Shown here: positions 8,186 to 14,296 of the stretch, piece by piece
Numbering within the stretch: the first letter of the stretch is position 1
How the letters are laid out: each line of letters begins with the position of its first letter
Origin: Nitrospiraceae bacterium
GTDB lineage: Bacteria; Nitrospirota; Thermodesulfovibrionia; UBA6902
DNA: 38,245 nucleotides
Reading direction: 5' to 3'
NCBI GenBank assembly: GCA_003599425.1
Contig: QZKC01000091.1
Location: 1 to 38,245 of the forward strand
Translations under genes and position numbers: made by a program
Notes under the pieces: generated by a model
Databases searched by the model: none
Seen by the model: the letters and a program-made list of their open reading frames with translations, nothing else
Told to the model about the DNA's origin: nothing

Positions 8186-9292
8186 ATGATCAATGAAAAA
8201 GCATTAAAAGCATATCTCAAAAAAGAATTCCCTGATGCGCTGCGCATTGACATAAGAAAACTCGGGGAAGGGGTGCAGGGCGCAGGCTTTCTCATAGAAG
8301 CGCACCTGCCTGATGGCATTAGATCATATGTGATCAAAGGCCTCTTCCCTGAAGGACTGGAACATGACTATCCCTCTGACCGGGCAGGAGTGTTCCTGTT
8401 AGACCTTGATGAATTCAAAAATCTCCCCAAACATGTGAAGGCGGTTGATGTGCTTGCTGAGATGGATGACGGCTCGATCAAATCCATCGGCGGCGGCAGG
8501 GAGTATTATCTCCTTATGGAGAGGGCTGAGGGCAGACACTATTTCCACGATCTGTCGGCATTTGCCGCAAAGAATAAACTTGATGCCGTCGATATCCAAA
8601 AGATACAGGCAATGACATCGTACCTTGCTGACATACACTCAGTAAAGAAAGATTCTAAACATCTGTACTGGAGAAAGGTCCGGGACACCATCGGTCACGG
8701 GGAATGCCTGATGGGAGTATTTGATACATATCCGGAAGAGACCATCAGTTATGATGAAATGGCGGCGATAGAAAAAAAATGTGTTGACTGGCGCATGAAA
8801 CTCAAGCCTTACCACACAAGGCTCTGTCAGATACACGGCGACTTCCATCCTGGGAATATATGGTTTAAAGGAGAGGGGCAAGGAACAGAAAAAAACCAAA
8901 TTCTTAACTCTAAACTCTTAACTCATAACTCTGGGATTGACTTCATCCTTCTTGACCGGAGCCGGGGGCCCTGGGGAGATGCAGCGGACGACGTAACTGC
9001 TCTGACGATCAACTACATCTTTTTTTCCATAAATCATTTCGGCAGGGTTCAAGGCGCATACCTTGAGGCGCTCCGGTTATTTTATGATGAATACATTAAA
9101 AAGACCGGAGATACAGAGCTGCTCGAGACCGCCGCACCGTTTTATGCATTCCGCGGAGCAGTGGTTGCAAATCCTGTCTTTTATCCTGATGTGACACGGG
9201 AAAACAGAAAAAAGATCTTCAACTTCGTACGTGGTGTTTTGGATGATGAATCGTTTAAAGTAGAAAGAGTGAATGAATACATCTTAAAGTAG
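8186..9292 (+). CDS. APH-fold phosphotransferase of unknown substrate
   Basis: This 368-residue protein has an aminoglycoside-phosphotransferase/choline-kinase-type fold. It contains the catalytic Brenner loop HGDFHPGNIWF (His217, Asp219, Asn224) and a metal-binding segment FILLDRSRGPWGDAADDV, where DRS replaces the usual DFD/DFE. Between the two lies an insert of about 17 residues (about 233-250) encoded by simple repeat DNA (8900-8932). The substrate cannot be read from sequence. It is followed by an inositol-monophosphatase-family gene, so small-molecule or sugar phosphorylation is more likely than drug resistance (inference). An AAGGAACGAG lies 11-14 nt before the ATG. Confidence 0.8.
   Translation: MINEKALKAYLKKEFPDALRIDIRKLGEGVQGAGFLIEAHLPDGIRSYVIKGLFPEGLEHDYPSDRAGVFLLDLDEFKNLPKHVKAVDVLAEMDDGSIKSIGGGREYYLLMERAEGRHYFHDLSAFAAKNKLDAVDIQKIQAMTSYLADIHSVKKDSKHLYWRKVRDTIGHGECLMGVFDTYPEETISYDEMAAIEKKCVDWRMKLKPYHTRLCQIHGDFHPGNIWFKGEGQGTEKNQILNSKLLTHNSGIDFILLDRSRGPWGDAADDVTALTINYIFFSINHFGRVQGAYLEALRLFYDEYIKKTGDTELLETAAPFYAFRGAVVANPVFYPDVTRENRKKIFNFVRGVLDDESFKVERVNEYILK
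8900..8932. repeat. Simple AACTCTAA-type repeat inside a coding region
   Basis: ATTCTTAACTC then TAAACTCTTAACTCATAACTCT is a run of degenerate 7-8-bp units. The same word type appears between genes at 17294-17330. Here it is translated in frame as roughly NSKLLTHNS, between the catalytic loop and the metal-binding motif of the phosphotransferase. Confidence 0.7.
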
Positions 9293-9301
9293 AGAGTAAA
9301 T

Positions 9302-9358
9302 AGCAGAGAGTAGAAAGACTTTTTATCACTGCCCTCTACTTTCTACTCTCTACCTGCT
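9302..9358. repeat. Hairpin of AGTAGAAAG-type simple repeat
   Basis: AGCAGAGAGTAGAAAG pairs with CTTTCTACTCTCTACCTGCT around a loop of about 21 nt, between the phosphotransferase and the phosphatase genes. It may act as a weak terminator or transcript stabiliser. The next ATG follows after a T-rich stretch. Confidence 0.65.
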
Positions 9359-9371
9359 ACTTTTATATTTT

Positions 9372-10166
9372 ATGGACATTAATACATTAAGAAAAATCGG
9401 CGACCGACTGAAAAAAGATATCCTCTCACATCTGACAGAGCTGCGCGCGTCTGAATCTTTCGGCAAAGGTGCAAGCGGAGATGTCACTAACGCTATCGAT
9501 AAAAGGGCTGAAGACATTGTTCTGGAAGAAGCTGAAAAGCTCGGAGAGCCTCTGACCATTATTTCTGAGGAGTGCGGTATCAGGGAGATAAGGGGAGGAG
9601 GGTTGAAACTCCTGGTGGACCCGATCGATGGAAGCAGAAACGCGCTGAGCGGTGTTCCCCTATTTTCCACATCCATTGCAGTTGTGGATGGAGACACTAT
9701 CGGTAATACTTCCCTGGGATATGTAGTGAACCTTATAAGCGGCGACGAATTCTGGGCGATAAAAGGGCAGGGAAGCTACCTGAACAATACCGCTATAAAA
9801 ACACAAAGGGATGATATCATGAAAGTTATTTCCTACGAAGCGCAGACCCCAAAGGTGGATATACCGAGGATCGTCCCGCTTCTTTCTCTTTTCAGAAGGG
9901 CGAGATGCTTTGGTTCTACAGCGCTCGATATGGCATTCCTATCCCAGGGAGCTATCAGCATCTTTATTACTCCGTCTCTGTCAAGGAGCTTTGATTTTGT
10001 CGCCGGTTACCTTCTGGTAAAAGAAGCCGGGGGCATTGTTACCGATACTGACGGCAATAATATTGATACGTTCGAGATCGGATTGAAAAAGTTGACGCCT
10101 CTCCTCGCCTCAGGGAATAAGCACCTGCATAGTAAGGCATTGGAGGTCCTGAAAAAAAGTCATTAG
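9372..10166 (+). CDS. Inositol-monophosphatase-family phosphatase
   Basis: This 264-residue protein belongs to the Mg-dependent, lithium-sensitive phosphatase superfamily (IMPase/FBPase/CysQ). Metal-site motifs are visible: SEECG (about 65-69) and DPIDGSRNALSG (83-94). The second aspartate segment is RSFDFVAGYLLVKEAGG instead of the common WDxAAG. Superfamily members hydrolyse inositol phosphates, fructose-1,6-bisphosphate or 3'-phosphoadenosine phosphates; the sequence does not decide between them. It follows the phosphotransferase gene after a hairpin, and the pair may act on related phosphates (inference). Confidence 0.88.
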   Translation: MDINTLRKIGDRLKKDILSHLTELRASESFGKGASGDVTNAIDKRAEDIVLEEAEKLGEPLTIISEECGIREIRGGGLKLLVDPIDGSRNALSGVPLFSTSIAVVDGDTIGNTSLGYVVNLISGDEFWAIKGQGSYLNNTAIKTQRDDIMKVISYEAQTPKVDIPRIVPLLSLFRRARCFGSTALDMAFLSQGAISIFITPSLSRSFDFVAGYLLVKEAGGIVTDTDGNNIDTFEIGLKKLTPLLASGNKHLHSKALEVLKKSH

Positions 10167-10176
10167 TGCTGTAAAA

Positions 10177-10326
10177 ATGCCGCCTAAAAAGAAGCTGAAG
10201 AAAAACCCATGTCCTGACTGCAAGTTCTGCCAGTGGTGCAGTGATGAGCGCTGCAACATGTGCAGACATTCATGCAAGAAAGTTAAAAAGAAAAAACCTC
10301 ACAAGCCGCTGTTCCTCAAGTACTGA
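10177..10326 (+). CDS. 49-residue Cys-rich basic protein, probable metal binder
   Basis: A short open frame directly after the phosphatase gene encodes a Lys-rich start (MPPKKKLKK), then seven cysteines in 22 residues. The pattern is C-x2-C-x2-C-x2-C-x4-C-x2-C-x3-C (Cys12 to Cys33), followed by a second Lys cluster (KKVKKKK) and the end PLFLKY. The spacing suggests a Zn or Fe-S site and the charge suggests nucleic-acid contact. It resembles small uncharacterised Cys-rich proteins of anaerobes, but no function can be given. Its ATG lies 10 nt after the previous stop, so it is probably co-transcribed. No strong Shine-Dalgarno is present. Confidence 0.62.
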   Translation: MPPKKKLKKNPCPDCKFCQWCSDERCNMCRHSCKKVKKKKPHKPLFLKY

Positions 10327-10380
10327 TCACAGAAACGCAATGGGATGCAGATGATCGCAGATTTTCCCAGATATTATTGA

Positions 10381-10530
10381 GACAGGGAGACGACTGAAAA
10401 AGCTCTATCAGCAACACCGATGAAGATTTAACGTCACCATTTAAAGCGGCAATGTATTATGCAGATTTTGAGACCCCTGCATTTTAGAACTTGTTGCTTT
10501 ATAGAGGTTTTTTAGGCGTCTCCCTGTGTC
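10381..10530. repeat. Palindromic repeat family B, copy 2
   Basis: GACAGGGAGACGACTGAAAA then GCTCTATCAGCAACA pairs imperfectly with TTGTTGCTTTATAGAGG then TAGGCGTCTCCCTGTGTC. Arms and size (150 bp) match 5928-6085. It lies between the Cys-rich gene and the stop of the minus-strand oxidoreductase, where it could terminate both transcripts. Confidence 0.83.
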
Positions 10531-10539
10531 GCAGCAGGC

Positions 10540-11658
10540 TCACAGATCGCCGGCGTCCTTCTCACGCGTCTTTGTCACGCAGTAAATCCCGTCGCCCCTC
10601 ATGCCGGGCCTGAAGCAGGAATTATCCGACTGGCAGGCTGACTTCCTGTGGTCGCCCGATTCCCAGCGGTTGATGATGTTCGGCTCACGGATCAAAGGCC
10701 GGCTCATCGATATATAGTCTGCAATCCCTTCACCAATAATTTTTTCCGCAACTTCAAAGGAACGGATGCCGCCTACAAGGATAAGAGGCGCCTTGATCCT
10801 TTGTTTGAACTGCGGGGCAGCTTCCCGGTAAAAGCCCTCTTTTTCTTCTGGCAAAATACCCGATCTCACGGGTACCAGCTTTTTATCAGACTGTATGGTT
10901 CCGCCGCTGAGCTCAACAGCATCAATGCCACTACTTTCAAGCATTCCTGCCAGTTCTATCATCTCTTCCCTCGTGAAACCTCCCTCCAGAAAGTCTTCTG
11001 AATTGAGTTTGATGAGCACCGGGAAATCATTGCCAGCGGCATTCCTTATCGCTCTGTACGCATCAAGGACGATGCGTGCGCGGTTTTCAAGGCTGCCGCC
11101 GTATTCATCCGTCCTTTTGTTGTAAAACGGTGACAGGAACTGACTCATGAGATACCCGTGGGCAGCATGCAACTGGACCCCGTCAAAGCCGGATTTTTTT
11201 GCCCGCAGCGCGGCTTCTCCGAAGGCTTTAATTGTCCCTGCGATTTCCTCACGGCTTATTTCCCGGCAAAGTGGTTTCCCATCACATATAAATACCGACG
11301 GCCCCACAGCCTCCATGCCTGAGAGATTTACACTGGCCTGACACCCTGCATGCGCAAGCTGAACGACTATACTTCCTCCCGCATTGTGAATAGCATCTGT
11401 CATATTCCGAAGTCCGGGGATATGTTCGTCTCTGTCGATGCCCAATTGATAAGGCCCTGCCTGTCCTGCTTTTTGTACATAGGCATGGCCTGTTATGATC
11501 AGCCCAACCCCGCCCTTGGCAAGCTGCACCAGCAGGTCAGTCAGTTTCTGTGTGCACGACCCGTCCTCTCCTGCCATCCCCTCCCATGTTGCAGAACGTA
11601 CAAACCTGCTTTTTATTGTGATGCTTTTTATCTGTGTTTTTTCGAAAAGTTTTGTCAT
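10540..11658 (-). CDS. Old Yellow Enzyme-family NADH:flavin oxidoreductase
   Basis: This is a 372-residue FMN-dependent TIM-barrel enzyme. Visible are the N-terminal strand KSRFVRSATWEGMA, the OYE signature HAAHGYLMSQFLSPFYNKR followed by TDEYGGSLENR, and C-terminal phosphate-loop strands (LILVGGIRSFEVAEKII, ADYISMSRPLIREP). The C-terminal tail has three Cys (CQSDNSC, YCV). It lacks the extra Fe-S and FAD/NADH domains of the long 2,4-dienoyl-CoA reductase type. The family reduces activated C=C bonds; the physiological substrate is unknown. AAAGGA precedes the ATG by 9 nt. It stands alone on the minus strand. Confidence 0.92.
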   Translation of the reverse strand: MTKLFEKTQIKSITIKSRFVRSATWEGMAGEDGSCTQKLTDLLVQLAKGGVGLIITGHAYVQKAGQAGPYQLGIDRDEHIPGLRNMTDAIHNAGGSIVVQLAHAGCQASVNLSGMEAVGPSVFICDGKPLCREISREEIAGTIKAFGEAALRAKKSGFDGVQLHAAHGYLMSQFLSPFYNKRTDEYGGSLENRARIVLDAYRAIRNAAGNDFPVLIKLNSEDFLEGGFTREEMIELAGMLESSGIDAVELSGGTIQSDKKLVPVRSGILPEEKEGFYREAAPQFKQRIKAPLILVGGIRSFEVAEKIIGEGIADYISMSRPLIREPNIINRWESGDHRKSACQSDNSCFRPGMRGDGIYCVTKTREKDAGDL

Positions 11659-11695
11659 GTCGTCATGTCCTTTCTCTGCTATTATTGTTACGTAT

Positions 11696-11701
11696 ATTAT
11701 A
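11696..11701 (-). promoter_or_regulatory. Candidate -10 box of the Old Yellow Enzyme gene
   Basis: On the minus strand TATAAT lies 37 nt before the start codon inside an AT-rich stretch (CTATATAATATACG). The -35 region (TTTCGG at 17 nt) is weak, so the gene may need an activator. Confidence 0.38.
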
Positions 11702-11784
11702 TAGACAAAAGATCGCTTCCGAAAGGGAAAGGTTTTTGTTTACAATAAACCGGGACGCACTATGAATTGACCCAAGAACGCAAA

Positions 11785-11923
11785 ACCGGAGCAGGGATGG
11801 CGAAAAACATATTAAGCGATACCGCAAGAAAATTTCAGGGAACCAGTAAAAGATATTTCCTAAATTGTATGCTTTTAAAATTTTATCGCATTTAAGATGT
11901 TCTTGAGCCATGCCTGCTCCGGT
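11785..11923. repeat. Palindromic repeat family C, copy 2
   Basis: The ends ACCGGAGCAGGGATGG ... GCCATGCCTGCTCCGGT are inverted repeats. Inner blocks (AAAACATATTAAGCGATACC and TATCGCATTTAAGATGTTC) match 29924-30059. It lies between the divergent oxidoreductase and HIT genes. Apart from it and the minus-strand promoter, 11659-11969 holds no gene that I can support. Confidence 0.82.
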
Positions 11924-11969
11924 ACAGTGATTGGCAAAGTTAATATATGAAAGTGAAAGGAGGCACTGG

Positions 11970-12311
11970 ATGAGCTGTCTGTTCTGCAAGATCATAGAGA
12001 AAAAAATCCTTGCAAAAATCATTTACGAAGACGAACAGGTAATCGCGTTTGAGGACATCAATCCCCAGGCGCCGGTACATACACTTATCATCCCGAGGAA
12101 GCATATTTCAACATCACTGGAGATCAAACAGGAAGATAACGCATTGATCGGACATATGTTTCAGGTCGCCAATACAATCGCAACAAACAAGAATGTTGCG
12201 GAAAAAGGTTTCAGGCTGGTGATGAACTGTAACAGGGAGTCAGGCCAGACCGTTTTTCACATTCATTTGCATCTTCTCGCAGGAAGGGCCATGCACTGGC
12301 CGCCGGGGTAA
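11970..12311 (+). CDS. HIT-family (HinT-like) nucleotide hydrolase
   Basis: This 113-residue protein carries the histidine triad HIHLHLLAGR (His97, His99, His101) and the usual N-terminus CLFCKIIEKKI then IIYEDEQVIAFEDINPQAPVH. Family members hydrolyse purine nucleoside phosphoramidates and aminoacyl-adenylates as dimers. The length and the short MHWPPG C-terminus match bacterial HinT. The start at 11970 is preceded by AAAGGAGG at good spacing. An upstream in-frame ATG (11931) would add 13 unlikely residues. Confidence 0.93.
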   Translation: MSCLFCKIIEKKILAKIIYEDEQVIAFEDINPQAPVHTLIIPRKHISTSLEIKQEDNALIGHMFQVANTIATNKNVAEKGFRLVMNCNRESGQTVFHIHLHLLAGRAMHWPPG

Positions 12312-12353
12312 AGACACGGGTTAGGGATCAGAGATCAGTGAAGAGCCGCTGGT

Positions 12354-12416
12354 CGTCATTCCCGCTTGTCGGGAATCTTTCTTTTAAAGTCAGATTGCGG
12401 ACAAGCCGCAATGACA
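12354..12416. repeat. Short family-A-like hairpin
   Basis: CGTCATTCCCGCTTGTCGGG, then a spacer, then TTGCGGACAAGCCGCAATGA. It has the same CATTCCCG / CGGACAAGCCG words as 1-129 and 20664-20797 but lacks the GTAAC terminal repeats. It lies directly upstream of the glycosylase start. A longer in-frame GTG start at 12338 would translate through it and is rejected. Confidence 0.65.
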
Positions 12417-12427
12417 GAACTGAATGT

Positions 12428-13078
12428 ATGGACAAGAAATTTCATAGAGAAATCCTCTCCGACATCTACAACACCCTCTTCAAATCCTTCGGCCCGCAGC
12501 ACTGGTGGCCTGGCGAGACTCCGTTTGAAGTTGCAGTCGGGGCGATACTTACACAAAATACGAACTGGGGCAATGTCGAGAAAGCGATCGACAATCTGAA
12601 GAGAGAAAAAGTCCTCACCGCAAAAGCCCTCCATGAAATGCCGCATGAAAAGCTCGCTTCACTAATCCGTCCAGCGGGATACTTCAATGTAAAAGCAAAG
12701 AGGCTATCTGAATTCCTTTCGTTTCTCATAACTCATTACAAAGGCAGCATGTCGAACATGATAAAGAAAGACACTGCCACATTACGGCATGGGCTTCTGA
12801 ATGTGAAAGGCATCGGCCCCGAGACAGCGGATTCCATACTTCTTTACGCGCTCGAAAAACCTGTTTTCGTTATTGACGCATATACCAAAAGAGTGCTTTC
12901 ACGGCACAAGATCATACCTGAAGACTCCACGTACCACGAAATGCAGGAGCTTTTCCACAATAACCTGCCGATGGATGTATCATTATTTAATGAGTACCAT
13001 GCGCTTTTTGTAATGGTAGGAAAGCACTATTGCAAACCAAAGCCGAGGTGTGCGGAGTGTCCGTTAAAGGGGATATGA
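12428..13078 (+). CDS. Endonuclease III-like DNA glycosylase (MagIII-type)
   Basis: This 216-residue HhH-GPD protein has WWPGETPFEVAVGAILTQNT, the hairpin LLNVKGIGPETADSILLYAL and the catalytic aspartate in VIDAYTKRVLSRH. The Lys of bifunctional endonuclease III (K in GRKTA) is Glu here (GPET), so a monofunctional glycosylase without lyase activity is expected. The overall pattern resembles Helicobacter 3-methyladenine glycosylase MagIII. The C-terminus YCKPKPRCAECPLKGI has only three Cys of the usual four of a 4Fe-4S site and stops where the fourth would come. I chose ATG 12428 because the upstream extension is repeat DNA. Confidence 0.85.
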   Translation: MDKKFHREILSDIYNTLFKSFGPQHWWPGETPFEVAVGAILTQNTNWGNVEKAIDNLKREKVLTAKALHEMPHEKLASLIRPAGYFNVKAKRLSEFLSFLITHYKGSMSNMIKKDTATLRHGLLNVKGIGPETADSILLYALEKPVFVIDAYTKRVLSRHKIIPEDSTYHEMQELFHNNLPMDVSLFNEYHALFVMVGKHYCKPKPRCAECPLKGI

Positions 13079-13104
13079 AGAAGTAAAAAAATCAAAATAT
13101 ACTA

Positions 13105-13110
13105 TATAAT
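13105..13110 (+). promoter_or_regulatory. Candidate -10 box ahead of the toxin-antitoxin-like remnant cluster
   Basis: A perfect TATAAT lies 16 nt before the ATG at 13127. No convincing -35 is present. Confidence 0.35.
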
Positions 13111-13126
13111 TGAAAATAGTTCAGCC

Positions 13127-13279
13127 ATGTTTTACGAAGAACTTTTTAAATTGCTCAATAAGAACCGCGTTGACTACATCGTCGATCTAATTCAGCTTAA
13201 GAAAATATCCGGAAGAAAACAGGACCTCGAAGATATAAAAGCGCTTCAAAAAATAAAAAAAGATGAAAACAAAAAATAA
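13127..13279 (+). pseudogene. Internally deleted nucleotidyltransferase (MNT-like) remnant
   Basis: A 50-codon open frame reads MFYEELFKLLNKNRVDYIV and then DLIQLKKISGRKQDLEDIKA. The first half looks like the N-terminus of minimal nucleotidyltransferases, which normally runs on into a VVGG motif and the catalytic GS/DxD site. The second half looks like the C-terminal end of the same family. Everything between, including all catalytic residues, is missing, and the frame is kept. This is best read as an in-frame internal deletion. It overlaps the next small ORF by 17 nt. The family assignment rests on recognition of the two termini only. Confidence 0.6.
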
Positions 13280-13457
13280 GGACAATAGTTTTGCATATAT
13301 CTTTTCAAATGAGAAGCTCCGTGAATTTAAAGACATGCCGATAAAGGCGCGCCTGCAGTGGCTCGAAGAAGCCAACGCATTCATAAATAAAGCGCTTGGT
13401 TTCAGGAAAAGGGCACGGTTTGATGAGAGATTTAAAGGGTTGGGGAAAAGACGATAG
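13263..13457 (+). CDS. Small basic protein, partner of an MNT-type gene
   Basis: This 64-residue ORF (MKTKNKDNSFAYIFSNEKLR, then MPIKARLQWLEEANAFINKA) is rich in Lys, Arg and Glu. Its middle, KARLQWLEEAN, resembles small proteins often encoded next to nucleotidyltransferase genes. It overlaps the preceding remnant, as expected for a coupled pair. It may be intact. No catalytic motif is present. It ends with TAG at 13455-13457, and the same frame then continues as the MNT remnant at 13458. Confidence 0.5.
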   Translation: MKTKNKDNSFAYIFSNEKLREFKDMPIKARLQWLEEANAFINKALGFRKRARFDERFKGLGKRR

Positions 13458-13541
13458 AGCAAGTACGATGAAGTAAAATTCCGGGAAGATAAATATGAAC
13501 CATTGTATATGAATGTCAGAAGGGAAGGGATAGTGTTATGA
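13458..13541 (+). pseudogene. 3' remnant of a second MNT nucleotidyltransferase gene
   Basis: Directly after the TAG of the small ORF the same frame reads SKYDEVKFREDKYEPLYMNV then RREGIVL and stops. The ending PLYMNVRREGIVL is like the C-terminus of MNT-type antitoxins. Its TGA overlaps the ATG of the HEPN-Fic gene (ATGA, 13538-13541), the translational coupling expected of MNT-HEPN pairs. The catalytic front of the gene is gone. Confidence 0.5.
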
Positions 13542-14137
13542 GTGAAGATAAATTAATCAAGAAGCTTCACGAAATCATGAGTAAATCAAGTCAGTCTCTT
13601 GACGACGCAACACTTCTTTATAAGAAAAGCAGTTATGATAGTTCTGCATCCTTAGCTTATTATGCAGTATTTCATGCGATTCAGGCGCTTTTGCTGACGA
13701 AGGGCTTGGCTTTTTCAAAACATACTCAAGTCAAGGGCGCCTTCAATAAGGAGTTTATTCACACAGGTATTTTCCCCAAGAGTTTCACTGGAATTGTCGA
13801 ACGTCTTTTTAAGGACAGACAAATAGGGGATTACGAGTACAGCGATGCAAAGGACAAGCACCCTCTTGAAAGGGCAAGCGACCTGCACGCTGAATTTGAA
13901 TCTATTCATCCATTCATAGACGGCAACGGCAGGATAGGAAGATTATTGTTGAGTATCTTTACTATGAAAAATGGTTACTGTCCTGTGATTATTCCTCCCA
14001 TTCGGAGGGCAGAGTATATTTCAGCATTGCAAAAGACCAACAAGAGAGATTTGAACGCCCTTCGAACTCTTCTCCTGAGCGTTGTCTATGAAGAGATGAA
14101 GTCATTACTAAAGCTTGTTGAAAGTCTTGTAAAATAA
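13538..14137 (+). CDS. HEPN-Fic fusion protein
   Basis: Residues about 1-100 are a HEPN domain of the UPF0332 kind (SYDSSASLAYYAVFHAIQAL, then KHTQVKGAFNKEFIHTG, ending KDRQIGDYEYS). Residues about 105-199 are the Fic core with the complete AMPylation motif HPFIDGNGRIGR (124-135), followed by MKNGYCPVII. HEPN toxins often use an R-x4-6-H pair; here the Arg position before AYYAVFH is Leu, so RNase activity is doubtful. The Fic N-terminal part with the target-binding flap is missing, and the last HEPN helix is replaced. The protein is either a genuine two-domain effector or a deletion chimera of adjacent HEPN and Fic genes. No close full-length family is known to me. Confidence 0.75.
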   Translation: MSEDKLIKKLHEIMSKSSQSLDDATLLYKKSSYDSSASLAYYAVFHAIQALLLTKGLAFSKHTQVKGAFNKEFIHTGIFPKSFTGIVERLFKDRQIGDYEYSDAKDKHPLERASDLHAEFESIHPFIDGNGRIGRLLLSIFTMKNGYCPVIIPPIRRAEYISALQKTNKRDLNALRTLLLSVVYEEMKSLLKLVESLVK

Positions 14138-14147
14138 TTTCATAAAG

Positions 14148-14244
14148 TCTCCCCTCCCTTGATGGGAGGGGATGAAGGGGAGGGTGAAAACAAATTCCTA
14201 ATTAACCCCCACCCTACCCCTCCCCCGTCAAGGGGGAGGGGATT
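14148..14244. repeat. GC-rich palindromic repeat family H, copy 1 (intergenic)
   Basis: CTCCCCTCCCTTGATGGGAG then GGGATGAAGGGGAGGGTG pairs with CCACCCTACCCCTCCCCC then GTCAAGGGGGAGGGG. The same sequence occurs inside addA (19235-19325), and a half-copy lies inside an MFS gene (27419-27452). This copy fills the space between the HEPN-Fic and AddB-like genes. Confidence 0.88.
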
Positions 14245-14296
14245 TTAAGAAAACCCTGTGGCAAGACCACTAAGAGTTCTCTTTTTATTAAATCTC

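Noticed and set aside
7992-8189. 65-codon ORF between uvrC and the phosphotransferase
   Set aside because: It reads through palindromic element E, has AT-rich low-complexity content and resembles no protein family.
8186-9292. Aminoglycoside resistance gene
   Set aside because: Only the general kinase fold is supported; the DRS metal motif and context give no sign of drug specificity.
12338-12427. Upstream GTG start for the glycosylase
   Set aside because: The extra 30 codons are the CATTCCCG hairpin repeat and precede the family N-terminus.
13105-14137. Complete active MNT-HEPN toxin-antitoxin system
   Set aside because: Both MNT genes are fragments without catalytic residues, and the HEPN motif lacks its Arg, so only a decayed or altered system is supported.
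14148-14244. CRISPR-like repeat
   Set aside because: The copies are dispersed palindromes without regularly spaced repeats or spacers.
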